Positions 10,901 to 22,900 of a stretch of 64,000 nt of DNA are shown piece after piece. Source of the stretch: Scilla litardierei (taxonomy: Eukaryota > Streptophyta > Magnoliopsida > Asparagales > Asparagaceae); the NCBI GenBank assembly GCA_030789695.1, contig JAULAV010003341.1, forward strand, positions 1 through 64,000, in the 5' to 3' direction. Each line of letters starts with the position of its first letter. Within the stretch, counting starts at the first letter, position 1. Below the pieces are notes generated by a model. The model had not been told where the DNA came from. It did not search any database and was given only the letters and a program-made list of their open reading frames with translations. The position numbers and the translations under genes are program-made.

Positions 10901-13900
10901 CTATTTAAGGGGGTTGAGCCGGCCCTAATGCGGAGGCGAAAATTGTTGAGAGTATTTTATTTATCCCCTTAGAATAATTGTATTAGGAGTTGGCTTTTCC
11001 CCCTAGGTTAAGAATTGTCTTCTAGTCGTTAATTAGCGAGTAGTTTAATTGTAGTATGGTTTCTTTTTAGTTCTAGATCTGAAATTCCAATAAAAATCCC
11101 ATTTTTATCTTCAAATCCCTAGCAAATCGCATCAATTGGTATCAGAGCGGTTGATCCATGGCGAACACGCAAGCAACGGAGCGGATTGAAGTTTTGGAAG
11201 GGAAGGTTGAGAGGATTGAAGCCCAAATCAGTAAGGGTTTCATCGATCTAAGGAAAGAAGATGCGGAGATGGCCGCGGAGATCCGGAAGGAGATGAAGGA
11301 AAATCAAGAGAAGACGGAGGCCAAGATGAAAGAGATGACGGAGATGACGGAGGGAAAATTTTCGGAATTGGCGGAGGCCATAGCGGCGTTGACCGCTCAT
11401 CTCATCCCGAAGGCGGATCCAAGCAAAAAGGAGCCACCTTTGGCGAAGGACAAAGGTAAAAAAGCAATTTTTTTTGAAGAAAATCCGGGTTTTGACGACG
11501 AAGGAGGCTTTGACCAAGAAGACAACGCGTGGGGGACCCACCAAGACCACGCACCGCCGCGCCGTGACGAACAAGTGGCCGGGGGGGAAATCCGACTCAG
11601 CGGCACCCCCCGAACACCCCGGCTTGGCCGCCGGCCCCCCAGAATGCTCCTGGGGGTCGGCGAACCCCAGCGGGGGCGGCGGAGGGCCGCCAGGGGCCTG
11701 GGAGGGGCGGGCGACCCTGCCACCCCCCTGGCAGCCTCGGCGGGTTATTCCGCCGCCGCCTGGGGCCCGCCGGCCCAATTCCAGAGCCGGCCGGCCCAGG
11801 CGGCGACCTGGGGGGCCTCGGCCGACCCCCGGGGGGGACCCGAGGCCCACCGGACCTCTGGGGGGGCCCAGCGACCCCCCAGGAGGCCCGACAGCCTTTC
11901 TCGACGACTTTTCGACCTCCGGGAGGCCCGCCCGAGGTCCGTGGAGCTCAGTTTGGGGGTTTACAGCCCTATGGAGGACCTGGCGGAGGATTTCAGCAGA
12001 ACGGAGGCCACCAGCAGATCACAGGGGGGGCCACCGACTCAGCCCCCACCCTTTGGGGGGGTTACGGGAGACTGGAGAGCGCACCAGGACCCCCCAGGAG
12101 GCCACCAGGCGGAGTTTGGGCACCCTCTGGGAGACTGGCAGGGACATGGAGCAGGGGGAGGCCACCGTGAGCGGGCGGAGGCTTATTTTCCAGACAGGAG
12201 ACAGGGATACCAGCCCAGGGGAGGTTTCCAGCCGCAGGAGAGAGGTGGATTCGCTGGCGAGAGGCGTCTGAGGAAGCTGGAGGTGCCTGTTTTTGAGGGA
12301 GGCGACCCAGACGACTGGCTGTACCGGGTGGAGAGGTACTTGGAGGTGTCCGCTGTCCCAGGGGAGGATTGGCTACGAGCGATAGGGGTCTGCCTGGAGG
12401 GAGAGGCTTTGGGCTGGTTCCGTTGGACCGATCAGCAGCGGCCTTTTCAGACCTGGGCTGAGTTTACGACGCTCTTGACGGAGCGATTTGGAGGAGGTCC
12501 GGCTGGCGGCGTGTTCGAGAGACTGTACTCGCTAAAGCAGGAGGGGAGCGTGGGAGAATACATCAAGAAGTTTGAGTCGCTCTGCCACCGAGTTCGGGGA
12601 GTCTCTGAGGAGTCTCTGGAGGGCTGTTTCATGAAGGGGCTGAAGCCCACGGTGCGGTCGGGGCTGAGACAGTTTGAGCCCGTTGGTCTGCGCGTGATGA
12701 TGACGCGGGCCAGGAAGGTGGAGGATCACCAGGAGATAGAGCGGAGAGCCCGCGGGACGTGGGGAGGCTCTACCTTTCGAGGGCCGGATCCTGGAGGAGG
12801 ACAAAAGGGGGCCGCAGGAGGGGCAACACCCAATGACGGCTCAGTGGTTACCAAGGAGAAGGGGATGGAACTACGACCTGGGGGACAGACACGAAGAATG
12901 ACCGAGGCAGAGATTCGAGACAAACGGACCAAGGGCCGGTGTTTCAAATGCGACGAGAAGTTTACTCCTGGGCACCGGTGCGGGAATCGTACTCTTCAGA
13001 TCCTGATAGTGAATGACGAAGAAGAGGGAGAAGAGAGTGTGATAATGTTGGAAGCTGGCGTGGACGATGATCAGGAGCACCTGCACGTGGAGTAGCGGAA
13101 CATACCCTTCACGCACCACCTTGAGGACAATGTGGTTTTTCCGGGGCAGAGTAGTGTTGCGGCCGGTATTTGGGAAGAGGGGCATTTGGGTAAAATGACT
13201 TTTGGAGGGTGTTTGGCTATTTAAGGGGGTTAAGCCGGCCCTAATGCGGAGGCGAAAATTGTTGAGAGTATTTTATTTATCCCCTTAGAATAATTGTATT
13301 AGGAGTTGGCTTTTCCCCCTAGGTTAAGAATTGTCTTCTAGTCGTTAATTAGCGAGTAGTTTAATTGTAGTAGGGTTTCTTTTTAGTTCTAGATCTGAAA
13401 TTCCAATAAAAATCCCATTTTTATCTTCAAATCCCTAGCAAATCGCATCAAAAGATTAAAGCTTTAAATGAAAGACTCGATGTCAAAATTAAAGATTTGA
13501 AGAAGTCTATGGAGGATCTATCTGAGGTCAAGGCATCGATATACTGGCTTGAGGCACTGATGGATGCAAAATTTGAAACCTTCATGCAAATCATGATGCA
13601 ACAATTCACGGATCTAAAGACAACAACTTTAGCGACAATTTAAATTTGGACAAAAATTCATATCTTTGGCAAAAGATGGCTACTCTGACGAAAAAGAAAG
13701 AATGAAGAAGAGTTCAAAAAGGCCATTTATCTAACATGAGGAAGGATCCAATGGGGCGAAAGATCCCATGGAGTGAGAAAACCATAGCCGTGCTCATGGG
13801 GGTTCAGCGACCCCTGCAGGACCAACAGGGTCATGCGGCCCTGTTGCAAGGCCGCCAGGCCACTGCAGGCCCGACAGCACCCTGCAGTGTCCTGGCAGGC

Positions 13901-16900
13901 ATTGACGAGCCCTGGCAAGCTCGCCAGAGAACCGTCGAGCCTTATGAGGATAACCTGTAGCCCGGGGACTTTCAGGAAGCCCGTCGAGACTTTGACGACA
14001 AATTTGGGCTTCCTCCAGGGAATGAGAATGATGTGGAGGAGCTCCCGGGCCTTTGTGAGCCTCGATGCGCGGTAGAGAGGCGACAACGTCGAGTACTTCC
14101 AGCATACAAGGCGTTTCAGGCCGATTATAACGAGAATCCAGGCTTTAAGGAGAATGCTGATGCCTATGCATGGGATGAGCATAACTGGGGAGGCAATGTC
14201 GACAGCCCTTTGAGGGGCTATGTGCGACGCAGAGAGATACGTCACGACAATTTTTACCATCCCATTTACTATCAACATGCAGGAGGACAAGTGGACCAGG
14301 AGCGGCTTAGGGTTGATGGCATAGTGAGAAAACTGAAGATGCCATTGTTCAAGGGAGATGATCCTTATGGCTAGATCTATCGAGCTGAGATATTCTTTGC
14401 ATTGTCACGTAGGATGAAGACGCAGAAATTGAAGGCAGTCGGTGTTTGTTTCGAAGGGTAGGTGCTCTCTTGATACCAGTGGACGGAGCAGAAACGATCT
14501 ATACGCTCGTGAAAGGAGCTCAAGGACTGCTTGGTGGAGATATTTCGAGATGACTAGGGAGGAAATTTACAAGAGCAGCTGCTAGCACTCAAGCAGGATG
14601 GTTCTATTAGGGAATATCGAGAGAAGTTCGAGACATTATCGGGACGAGCAAGAGACCTACCAGAGGAGACTTTGGAGAGAAGCTTTATGCAGGGGCTCAA
14701 ACCGACTATTCGTGCCAAGCTACACATTCACATGCCTAGAGAATAGATGAAAACCATGGACCTAGCGCAATTAATTGATGATCGCCTTTCTGAGGAGAGG
14801 ATGTCTAAAGTGACTTGGAGTAGGGCTCCACTTTTCACACCCCGCCAACGACAAGAGGACCCCGGTGACCCATTTAAAGCAGCATTGCCCATGGATTTCA
14901 TGCACCACCTTGAGGACAAGATATATTTTCAAAGACGACGTAATGATAGATATGCAATTTTGGCCCATTTGGGGCATTTCCGTAGTTTTTGGATTCTAAG
15001 GGAATTTTAGTAATTTTCAGTTTTATAGTTCTTTTTGTAATTTTCTTATTTTTAGTTTATTATTTATATGGGGCTTTTAGGGGATTAGGAATTTTCATGC
15101 TTGATTATAGAGAGGAAACTTGTGTGGGGTTGATAAAAATCCTTCTTTTATTGAATATCGTGGCTTCCTCTTGAATCGGCGGCTTGGGAGAGAGTTCCTC
15201 TCGAAACTCAAACAATCTTGTATCTTTATTTTCAGTCTTATTATTAATAAAAATCCTTCCTTTTCCTCCAAATCCATCTTCTTAATCCTAAAAATCCTAC
15301 CTTTCCACCAAAAATCTAATCTTTCTCATAAAAATCACCTTTTTTATCTATTAAGACTCTAGAAATTCCTATTAGAAGACAATGAGCTTGAGGTACTAAA
15401 AAGACATCATGGTCTTCAATGTAATAGTTTATTTATGATGTAATTTTTTATTCCTTGTCTTGGCATATTAAAACCTTGATTGAAGCTTTCACACACTTAT
15501 GAACTCACAAAAAATGTTTTAAAAATATTCTACAAGTCATTTTCTATGTTTTTAGAGCCGTGTCAATGTATCAGGGAACTAGTTGACTCCTGTTTATATT
15601 ATGGTCGACTTGTAAAACTTGTTGGCCCTTGAAATTCTCTGGATCTTGCAGGAAATCGACTCCTTTTGCCCCAGGAGTCGATCAGTGGACCACAAGTCGA
15701 CTTGTGGGATAACATGAGTCGATTTGTGCTATGTTGGCCGGTTATAATGGTAAAATTTCTAGCTATTTTTACTAGCCATTGGAGAAACATTTTGGTCAAC
15801 TATTTGGACTCGAATGTTGTTCTATAAATTGAAGTTTGTTCAGATTTTAATGTATGATTTTAATGCTCAAGTTTTGAAGAGGAAAATAAGTTTTTAAGCT
15901 CAAACGTTTTCAAAAGAAATCCTCTTCTTTGGCCAAGCTTTTTAAAGTGTTTCAATGTTTAGTCAGCCAAAATTCATTGATCTACCAAAGCTAAAGTTTC
16001 AACTTGATCTTTGAGATCAAGTTCTTCTATAGCCACTACACATCCACAGGAGCTTCAAGCAAGACTATAGGTAATTGTATCAACTTCATTGTAAGTGAAA
16101 AATTCTCAAATGTTGAGTTTGTAAGTTGTAAATCCTCTTGAGAAGAAGTGTTGTACTGTTTATTGAAATAGTGGAACTAGCCAAGTGGGATTTGAGTGCT
16201 GGACTAGGATACTGAGTACCTGAACCAGCGTATATCTTGTGTTTGAGCTTCTATTGTTTTTCTGTGTTGTGAATTATCTCTTACTTGTGCTATTTCCGCT
16301 ACATACTCTTTTACAAGGTATAATTCTTGTTAGTTAAATTTAAATTAGATAACAATAATTGTAAACTTAGATATAATTTTCTTGATGTCTTTAATTATTC
16401 CATATATATTATTCACCTTCCTCTAGTGTCTACTTACCATCCACATTATCCCATCACGTGTATCAGAAATTAGTTAAATATTAACATCAATTAATAACAC
16501 ATATCCCCAGTTAAATATTAACTCATCTCTTGGTCGCATGCATCCACCTATTATTAGGACACTTTGTATCTTGATATTGAGTCAAAACACTCTCTTTAGA
16601 CTCGTGTCATTTTATAAGGGGAGAGAATATGGTATTCAGAGGGGGAGAGTTTTACAATGTGGGGATATTATTTGATTAACAAAAGGGAGAGAGCACTTGA
16701 ATGTCATATCCTTTTTACTAAAGCTAAAACTTCTAAAACTTCTTTTAATGTTCATAGGTACGAAGCTTTTAAAATGAACCCAAAAGAATCTATTTCGGAT
16801 ATGTACCTTCGCTTCATGGAATCCATCAACACTCTTGCGGGACTTGACAAGAGTTACTCTCAAAACGATCATGTGACCAAGATTCTCTAATCTTTTACAT

Positions 16901-19900
16901 CCGAATGGGAGAGGAAGGCCATGACCATATAAGAAGGAAATGATCTTTACAGGCTCACTTTGAAAGATCTAATTGAAAACCTCACGGTATATATCTTCAA
17001 TTGGAACAAAAGGAGTAATGAACGAGCCAAGAAAAAGAGCATTGCCCTCAAAGCCACCTCGGAGAAGGGGTCTGGAGATGAGATTGAAGAACAACTAGCT
17101 CTCATTTCGAAGGGTTTCAAAAAATTCTCAAGGTAGGTAAATTCCAAAACTGAAAACATAAATTATTTAATGAATCTCCTACCTGTTTTGGTTTGCATAA
17201 TAGCAAAGAACTAGGGAAAGAACATAGCAAAGCCCAAGAAGAAAGCCTTTGTCGCTTGGGATAGATACTCATGTGAGTCATCCGATGAGTCCTCATCCAA
17301 AGAGGAAGAAGAAGAAAGGGGAGAGTGATCCTAGATGTGCTTCATGGCAATAGAGGGTGACAAGGTAAACTTTGACTCACACTCTAACGATATGGATAGT
17401 AATGATGAAGAGTGGGATTGGAAGAAAAAGCATCACAAGTTATATGCTCAATATGAGACAAACTTAAAGAACTCTTGATCTTAAGAAAAACATAAAACTT
17501 GTAATACTAATTCTTCTAATATTAAAATAAAAAATATTAAAGATGAAAATGTAAAATTGGTTAACAAGAATAATGAGCTTATAGAAAAGAATAAGTTATG
17601 TAGTGATGAATATAAAAACCTAACTGATAGGTTTAGTAACTTAGAAAAGATGATGTTCACCATTAAGGCCAAACATGAATATTTATGTAGAAATGTGGAT
17701 ATGTTTAACAAGGATAAAGAAAAGCTAGATGATTTGATTAGCTTGCAAAGACACTCAAATAGAAAATGTGCTTAGGATATAACAAGACCACTCAAAAAGA
17801 TAGGGATACTCATCATCATGATAGGGTTCATAAAACTAAAAATAGATTTGTCAAAGTTTGGATACCCAAGAAAGGGACTATCTAAACCAAGAATGAATAT
17901 ATTTATAGTTTCATAAACAATGTTCATAACAATAGAAATTATAGATTTATTCATGATGGAAAGTCTAAACCCAAATGTGTTTTGTTCCCTATTGAGTGAT
18001 ATCACTCCATATGACTAATTTCATGAACTCAAAAGAAAAGAGTATCCAGATATTTTGATTTTTCATGTATTCGCGTTTGAAGGGATTAGAAGCTAGCCCC
18101 TAAAATTCCAAAAAAAATATGCATAATTTCAGAGTAGAGATTCAAAATGATGATCAACTTTGTATGGGGGGAAATGACTTTTGGGAATATGTAAGCATAG
18201 TTTTATTTTTCATCATGTGGTATATTTTTATACATGGCATCTCCTATTCTCTTGGTCTCATGCATCCATCTATTATTAGGACACTTTGTATCTTGATATT
18301 GAGTCACAAACACTCTCTTTAAACTCATGTCATTTTATAAGGGGAGAGAATATGGTATTCAGAGGATGAGAGTTTTACATTGTGGTGATATTATTTGATT
18401 AACAAAAGGGAGAGAGCACTTGAATGTCATATCCTTTTTAATGATACCAAAGTGGAAGAGAAATTAGATGACATGTATAATAATGTGTTCTTGCAACACA
18501 TGGTATTCAAAGTTTATTTTTAACTACCAGGTTGTGTTGCAAGAAGAGTAAGTAATCATTCATAATTATCTATACTATTTTGCATATGTTTGTGATACTA
18601 TCCAGAGATCGAATCAATCAAATCAGCGTTTAAAGGTGGAAAAAATTAAAAAGGTGGAATTTTTAGGGGAATTATAATGCGAAGAACGAAGACTTAATTG
18701 ATAAATGAGCCTCTTTCGAGAGGAGACTCGCTATTCAAACTTTTAATGAACGGACAAAAGTCTAAAATCCTTCACGAAGGATGCCTAAGAGTTCTTCACA
18801 AAATAAGCATGCCAATGAAAAGACGGCTAGTCCTAGATTAAATAGAAAGGGAGTGGAATTACTAATCTAGTCTGAAAAGACTAGAATACCCCTAGATAAC
18901 TGGATCACCAAATCACGTCTACACGTCTCCTGCGCCGGCAATAAGTCATCCAAGTGGGACCCGGGTGCGGCGTGCGACATGTGGTGCAACGGCTAGGGGT
19001 GCGTCCGCATCAATACCTCCCCCTAAAAGAGCCACCTTGTCCTCAAGGTGGAAATCTGGTTTTGAAAGCTTCCAAGGAAAACAAGAGGCTAGGATCACCT
19101 GTCAGGACCACCGTGCGACCACCCTCCTGGAATTCCATCCTAAGCTGCTTCCAATTCATCTTCACCTCGCCCAACCCCCTCAGCCAATACACTCCCAAAA
19201 TCACATCGATATTGTCCAACGCTAGGGGCAAGAAATCCTCCACGATATGCACCCCCTGCAAGGTCAAACATAGCCACTTACATATCACACTGCTCTCCTC
19301 CCTCCTACATGTCCCTGAGAGGACCGTAAACGTCTCCAAGGTGCTCATCTGCAACCTATAACGATCCACCAGCTGTCGAGAGATGAAGTTGTGGGTGACC
19401 CCACTGTCTATGAGAACCGTCATCGTCGCATCGTCCAATCGTCCTGACAACTTCATGGTATGATTCGGGGTTAACCCTACCAAGGAGTTCGGGGACACCT
19501 CCGCTACATTCAGATGTGCATGCTCAACCTCGCTCTCTTCCGTCATCACGTGCTCCCCCTCATCTGCATACTTTTCCTTGTCCGGCACTATCACAATCTG
19601 CATCAGCATGCTCGTACATCGATGATCGGGACTGAACTTCTTATCGCATCTGAAACAGAGGCATGCAGCATGCCTCGCTCTCATATCGGACTCAGTTAGC
19701 CGCCTACCAGGTATCACTGGTCGGGTCTCCTCTCTCTTCATTCCCGCGTCCTCTAGTGCTACTGTAACCCCCGGATGTGGGGTCGATGTCGTCTGGCTGC
19801 GCTGGCCCTGGGCTCCCCAAGTCCCCCAAATGCGTCTCTCCTCTGCATGATTCTCCTCCGCCTTATAGGCCGGGCGAAGGGCATCCTCCAATGTCCCTGG

Positions 19901-22900
19901 GCTCTGCATCCGCCCTCCGCTGGTATAGAAGGCTTCAACCCCATCGTGAAGTTCCCAATCATGACCTCATCTGTCACTTCCTTTACACTGCTATTCAGCA
20001 TCTCAAACTTCTACACAGTCTCTCACCGTCCCCTCCTGTCTCAGAGCCGACAGCTGCTCGTAGAAGTCTCCCTCCGTTTCACCAACGATCTGTGCTGACA
20101 GCTCCTCCCAAGTGCGGAAAGGGATCTGTGCCTCCTTCCATCTGTACCATGCGAGGGCCTTGCCCTCGAGATAGATCCCGATGGCTCTCAAGACCTCCTC
20201 CTCTGTCAACCTCCTGAAAGTAGCGCTCCGCTCGGTAGATCCATCCATCAGGATCGGTGCCATCAAACACAGACATCTTCAGCTTCATCAACCGGCGATC
20301 CGCGTTGATGTCACCCTGCTGCCCCCATCTCTGCCACGGTCACCACCCCGACCCAAACCGCCACAAAACGCATCCACTTGTACTCCCTCGTCAACTCCGT
20401 ACAGCTCCTCAGGCCACCTAGGCCTCTCCCACGCCTCAGGCAGGTGGTAATGCCCTGGAAAATCCGGCGGTCGCGCAAAAATGGCCCCTCTGGCCCCTCC
20501 GTACTGCTGGGTAGGCGCTGTCCAGCCTCCCAAATAGCCCCCGGGCCCTGCCCATGTCCGGAAAGCCCTCGAAAGCCTGTCTGGGGTCAACCGCTGGTCT
20601 GGGTACCTGTGGAAAAGCCTTTGGTCTCCAAAATTGGGCCGTAGAAGCCCCGATGGTAGTGTCTCGGGCCCATCCTTCTCCGTCGGGCCCCCAGATGGGG
20701 GCTGCCCATGCCGTCGCACCCCCAAATCTAGTCGTCGGTCTCCCAGCACCCCCGCAAGGGGGTGCCGCGGGCCCCCAGGGGGCTGTCTATGCTCCCGCGG
20801 GCCCCAGGGGCCTGCCGTGGCTGCGGCAGGCCCAGTGGGGCCTGCCGTGGCCGTGGCAGGCCCGATTGGTCCTGCCGTTGCCGCGGCAGGCCCGATTGGT
20901 CCTGCCGTGGCTGCGGCAGGCCCAGTTGGGCCTGCCGGTGTGGTCGCAGGCCTCAGAGGGCCAGCAGGGGCCAGCGCAGGCCCCGGTGGGCCTGCCGAGA
21001 CTCCTGCAGGCCCGGCTGGGCCTGCCACCCAGAAAATAGGGCCGCCAGGTCATGTTTGAAGCCGGACAGACCCGGTAGGGTCTGTAGTGGTTGCGTCCAG
21101 CCCTAGGGGGGCTGTCGCAGCCGTCGCCACCTCCAGTTGCCCATGATTTGCTGATTCAAGCATGGATTCGCCTTGATTTTCTTTCCCTTGGATCCTCTTG
21201 CCCCGATCTCCTCCTTTCCGGGCCGTTAGGGTTCGTAACATCTCCATCATCGTCGGTATTGACGTCTCAAAAATTTCAGATCGGAAGTAGCTTCTTTCAA
21301 TCCTTGGAGATCGTGTCTCGTCTGTGCGACTTCCCTCTTCATGGCCCGGAGTTCTATTTGGATGTCTTCTTGTGAATGGGCGTGATCTTTGATTGAATCT
21401 CCTAGGGTTTTCTTCAACCCCTCGATCTCCCGGTTGAATTCTTCTCGAAGCCCTTGAACCTTCTCATCCACGACATCCGTCTTCGATCTCGTGCTAGTCG
21501 CCATTGGATCTCACCGCTCTGATACCAAGTTGATACGATCCGGATATCGAATCAATCAAATCAGCGTTTAAAGGTGGAAAAAATTAAAAAGGTGGAATTT
21601 TTATGTGAATTATAATGCGAAGAACGAAGACTTAATTGATAAATGAGCCTCTTTCGAGCGGAGACTCGCTCTCCAAACTTTTGATGAACGGACAAAAGTC
21701 TAAAATCCTTCACGAAAGATGTCTAAGAGTTCTTCACAAAATAAGCATGCCAATGAAAAGACGGCTAGCTCTAGATTAAATAGAAAAGGAGGGGAATTAC
21801 TAATCTAGTCTGAAAAGACTAGAAAACCCCAAGATAACTGGATCACCAAACCACGTCTCCACGTCTCCTGCGCCGGCAATAAGTCATCCAAGTGGGACCC
21901 GGATGCGGCATGCGGCATGTGGTGCGGCGGCTAGGGGTGCGTCCGCATCAGTTTGTCATCATCAAAATGGGGAGAATATTAAGATATTGGGTCACATTGT
22001 TTAGTTTTAATGATGAACAAACATGTCATCTAATATATAAGTACATATATACGAAGCAAAACAAAAAAGCACTCAAAGAATTAGTGAGTTCAACAAAGCC
22101 ATGAATCAAATGAAGGACGACAATGAGCTTGAAGTATCAAAAAGACAACATGGACTTCAATGTAATAGTTTATTGATGATGTAATTTTTTATTTCTTGTC
22201 TTAACATGTTAAAACCTTGGTTGAAGCTTACACACCGTTAGGGGTGTGCAAAAACCCTAGTTCCGATTCCGAACCCGGTTCCGTACCCGAATCCGATTTC
22301 GAATATTCGGTCAATTCAAATTCGAAAACGGATTCGGGTAAAAAAACTCAAACCGATTTAATTCGGAATCGGAAATCGGATCTACCCCACTAAACCCATG
22401 CCGGATCCGGTTCCGATTACCTTCTCTACAACTCTTGGCTCAAATACCTATTTAAACATTGCGAGACTTTATACTCCCACCGATGTGGGACTAAACACAA
22501 AGGAGACCGCGGCTCGGAGGGGAGAGCACGCGCAGAAGATGAGTGAATTTGTCCCACATCGGACAAATTAGAGAGCAAAGCATCCAACAAAATAAGTGAA
22601 GCTGGCTGCCACTCGCATTTGGGCTTCGGCCCGAAGATACTTTGCTACACGAGTGTTGCTTGACAATTTAACGTGACTGATTTCGGGTTGCTTCGTCCAA
22701 TTGACTTATTTAGACTCTATGATGCCCCATAATCCCACCGATGTGGGAGTAACCAAGGGAGAATAGGGCCCCTCCCACATGAGAGGAGCCTTGCATTAGT
22801 GCATGTGCTTGGACTATTTTAATCCCACATCGGGCAAAATATGAAGCCAAGCCTTCAATAAATTAGAGAGTATGTCAGGGGTGGATGTGATTGGGCTTAG

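Larger units (their letters stand above)
10334..15374 (+). mobile_element. Gag-only Ty3/gypsy-type element 1, degenerate
   Basis: It is inserted in the copia LTR with a GAAGA target duplication (10329-10333 and 15375-15379). LTRs are about 10334-10786 and 14941-15374 and share motifs such as AATCGGCGGCTTG. A Met-tRNA primer site TGGTATCAGAGC lies at 10789-10800. Gag starts at 10817 but is interrupted after seven codons by the younger element at 10839. It resumes at 13457 and is full of stops to about 14930, with recognisable pieces such as [12 protein letters not shown] and [12 protein letters not shown]. No protease, RT or integrase is present. A relic HHLEDK stretch (near 14902) precedes the right LTR. 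Confidence 0.8.
18593..21950 (-). mobile_element. Gag-protease Ty3/gypsy-type element 3, minus strand
   Basis: It is bounded by a perfect GTTTG target duplication (18588-18592 and 21951-21955). LTRs are both 420 bp: 21531-21950 is the 5' LTR and 18593-19012 the 3' LTR for the minus strand. The primer site TGGTATCAGAGC lies on the minus strand at 21527-21516, and a purine tract AGGGGGAGG lies next to the 3' LTR. The 2.5-kb interior encodes gag and a protease-like domain but no RT, RNase H or integrase. It is inserted in the copia interior just before that element's right LTR. Confidence 0.9.

Noticed and set aside
11248..12271. Antisense and shifted ORFs over the gag
   Set aside because: Shadows of the 645-codon gag frame in GC-rich sequence.
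22551..22600. An snRNA gene behind the USE motif
   Set aside because: No TATA at the expected spacing and no recognisable U1, U2 or U6 sequence downstream.
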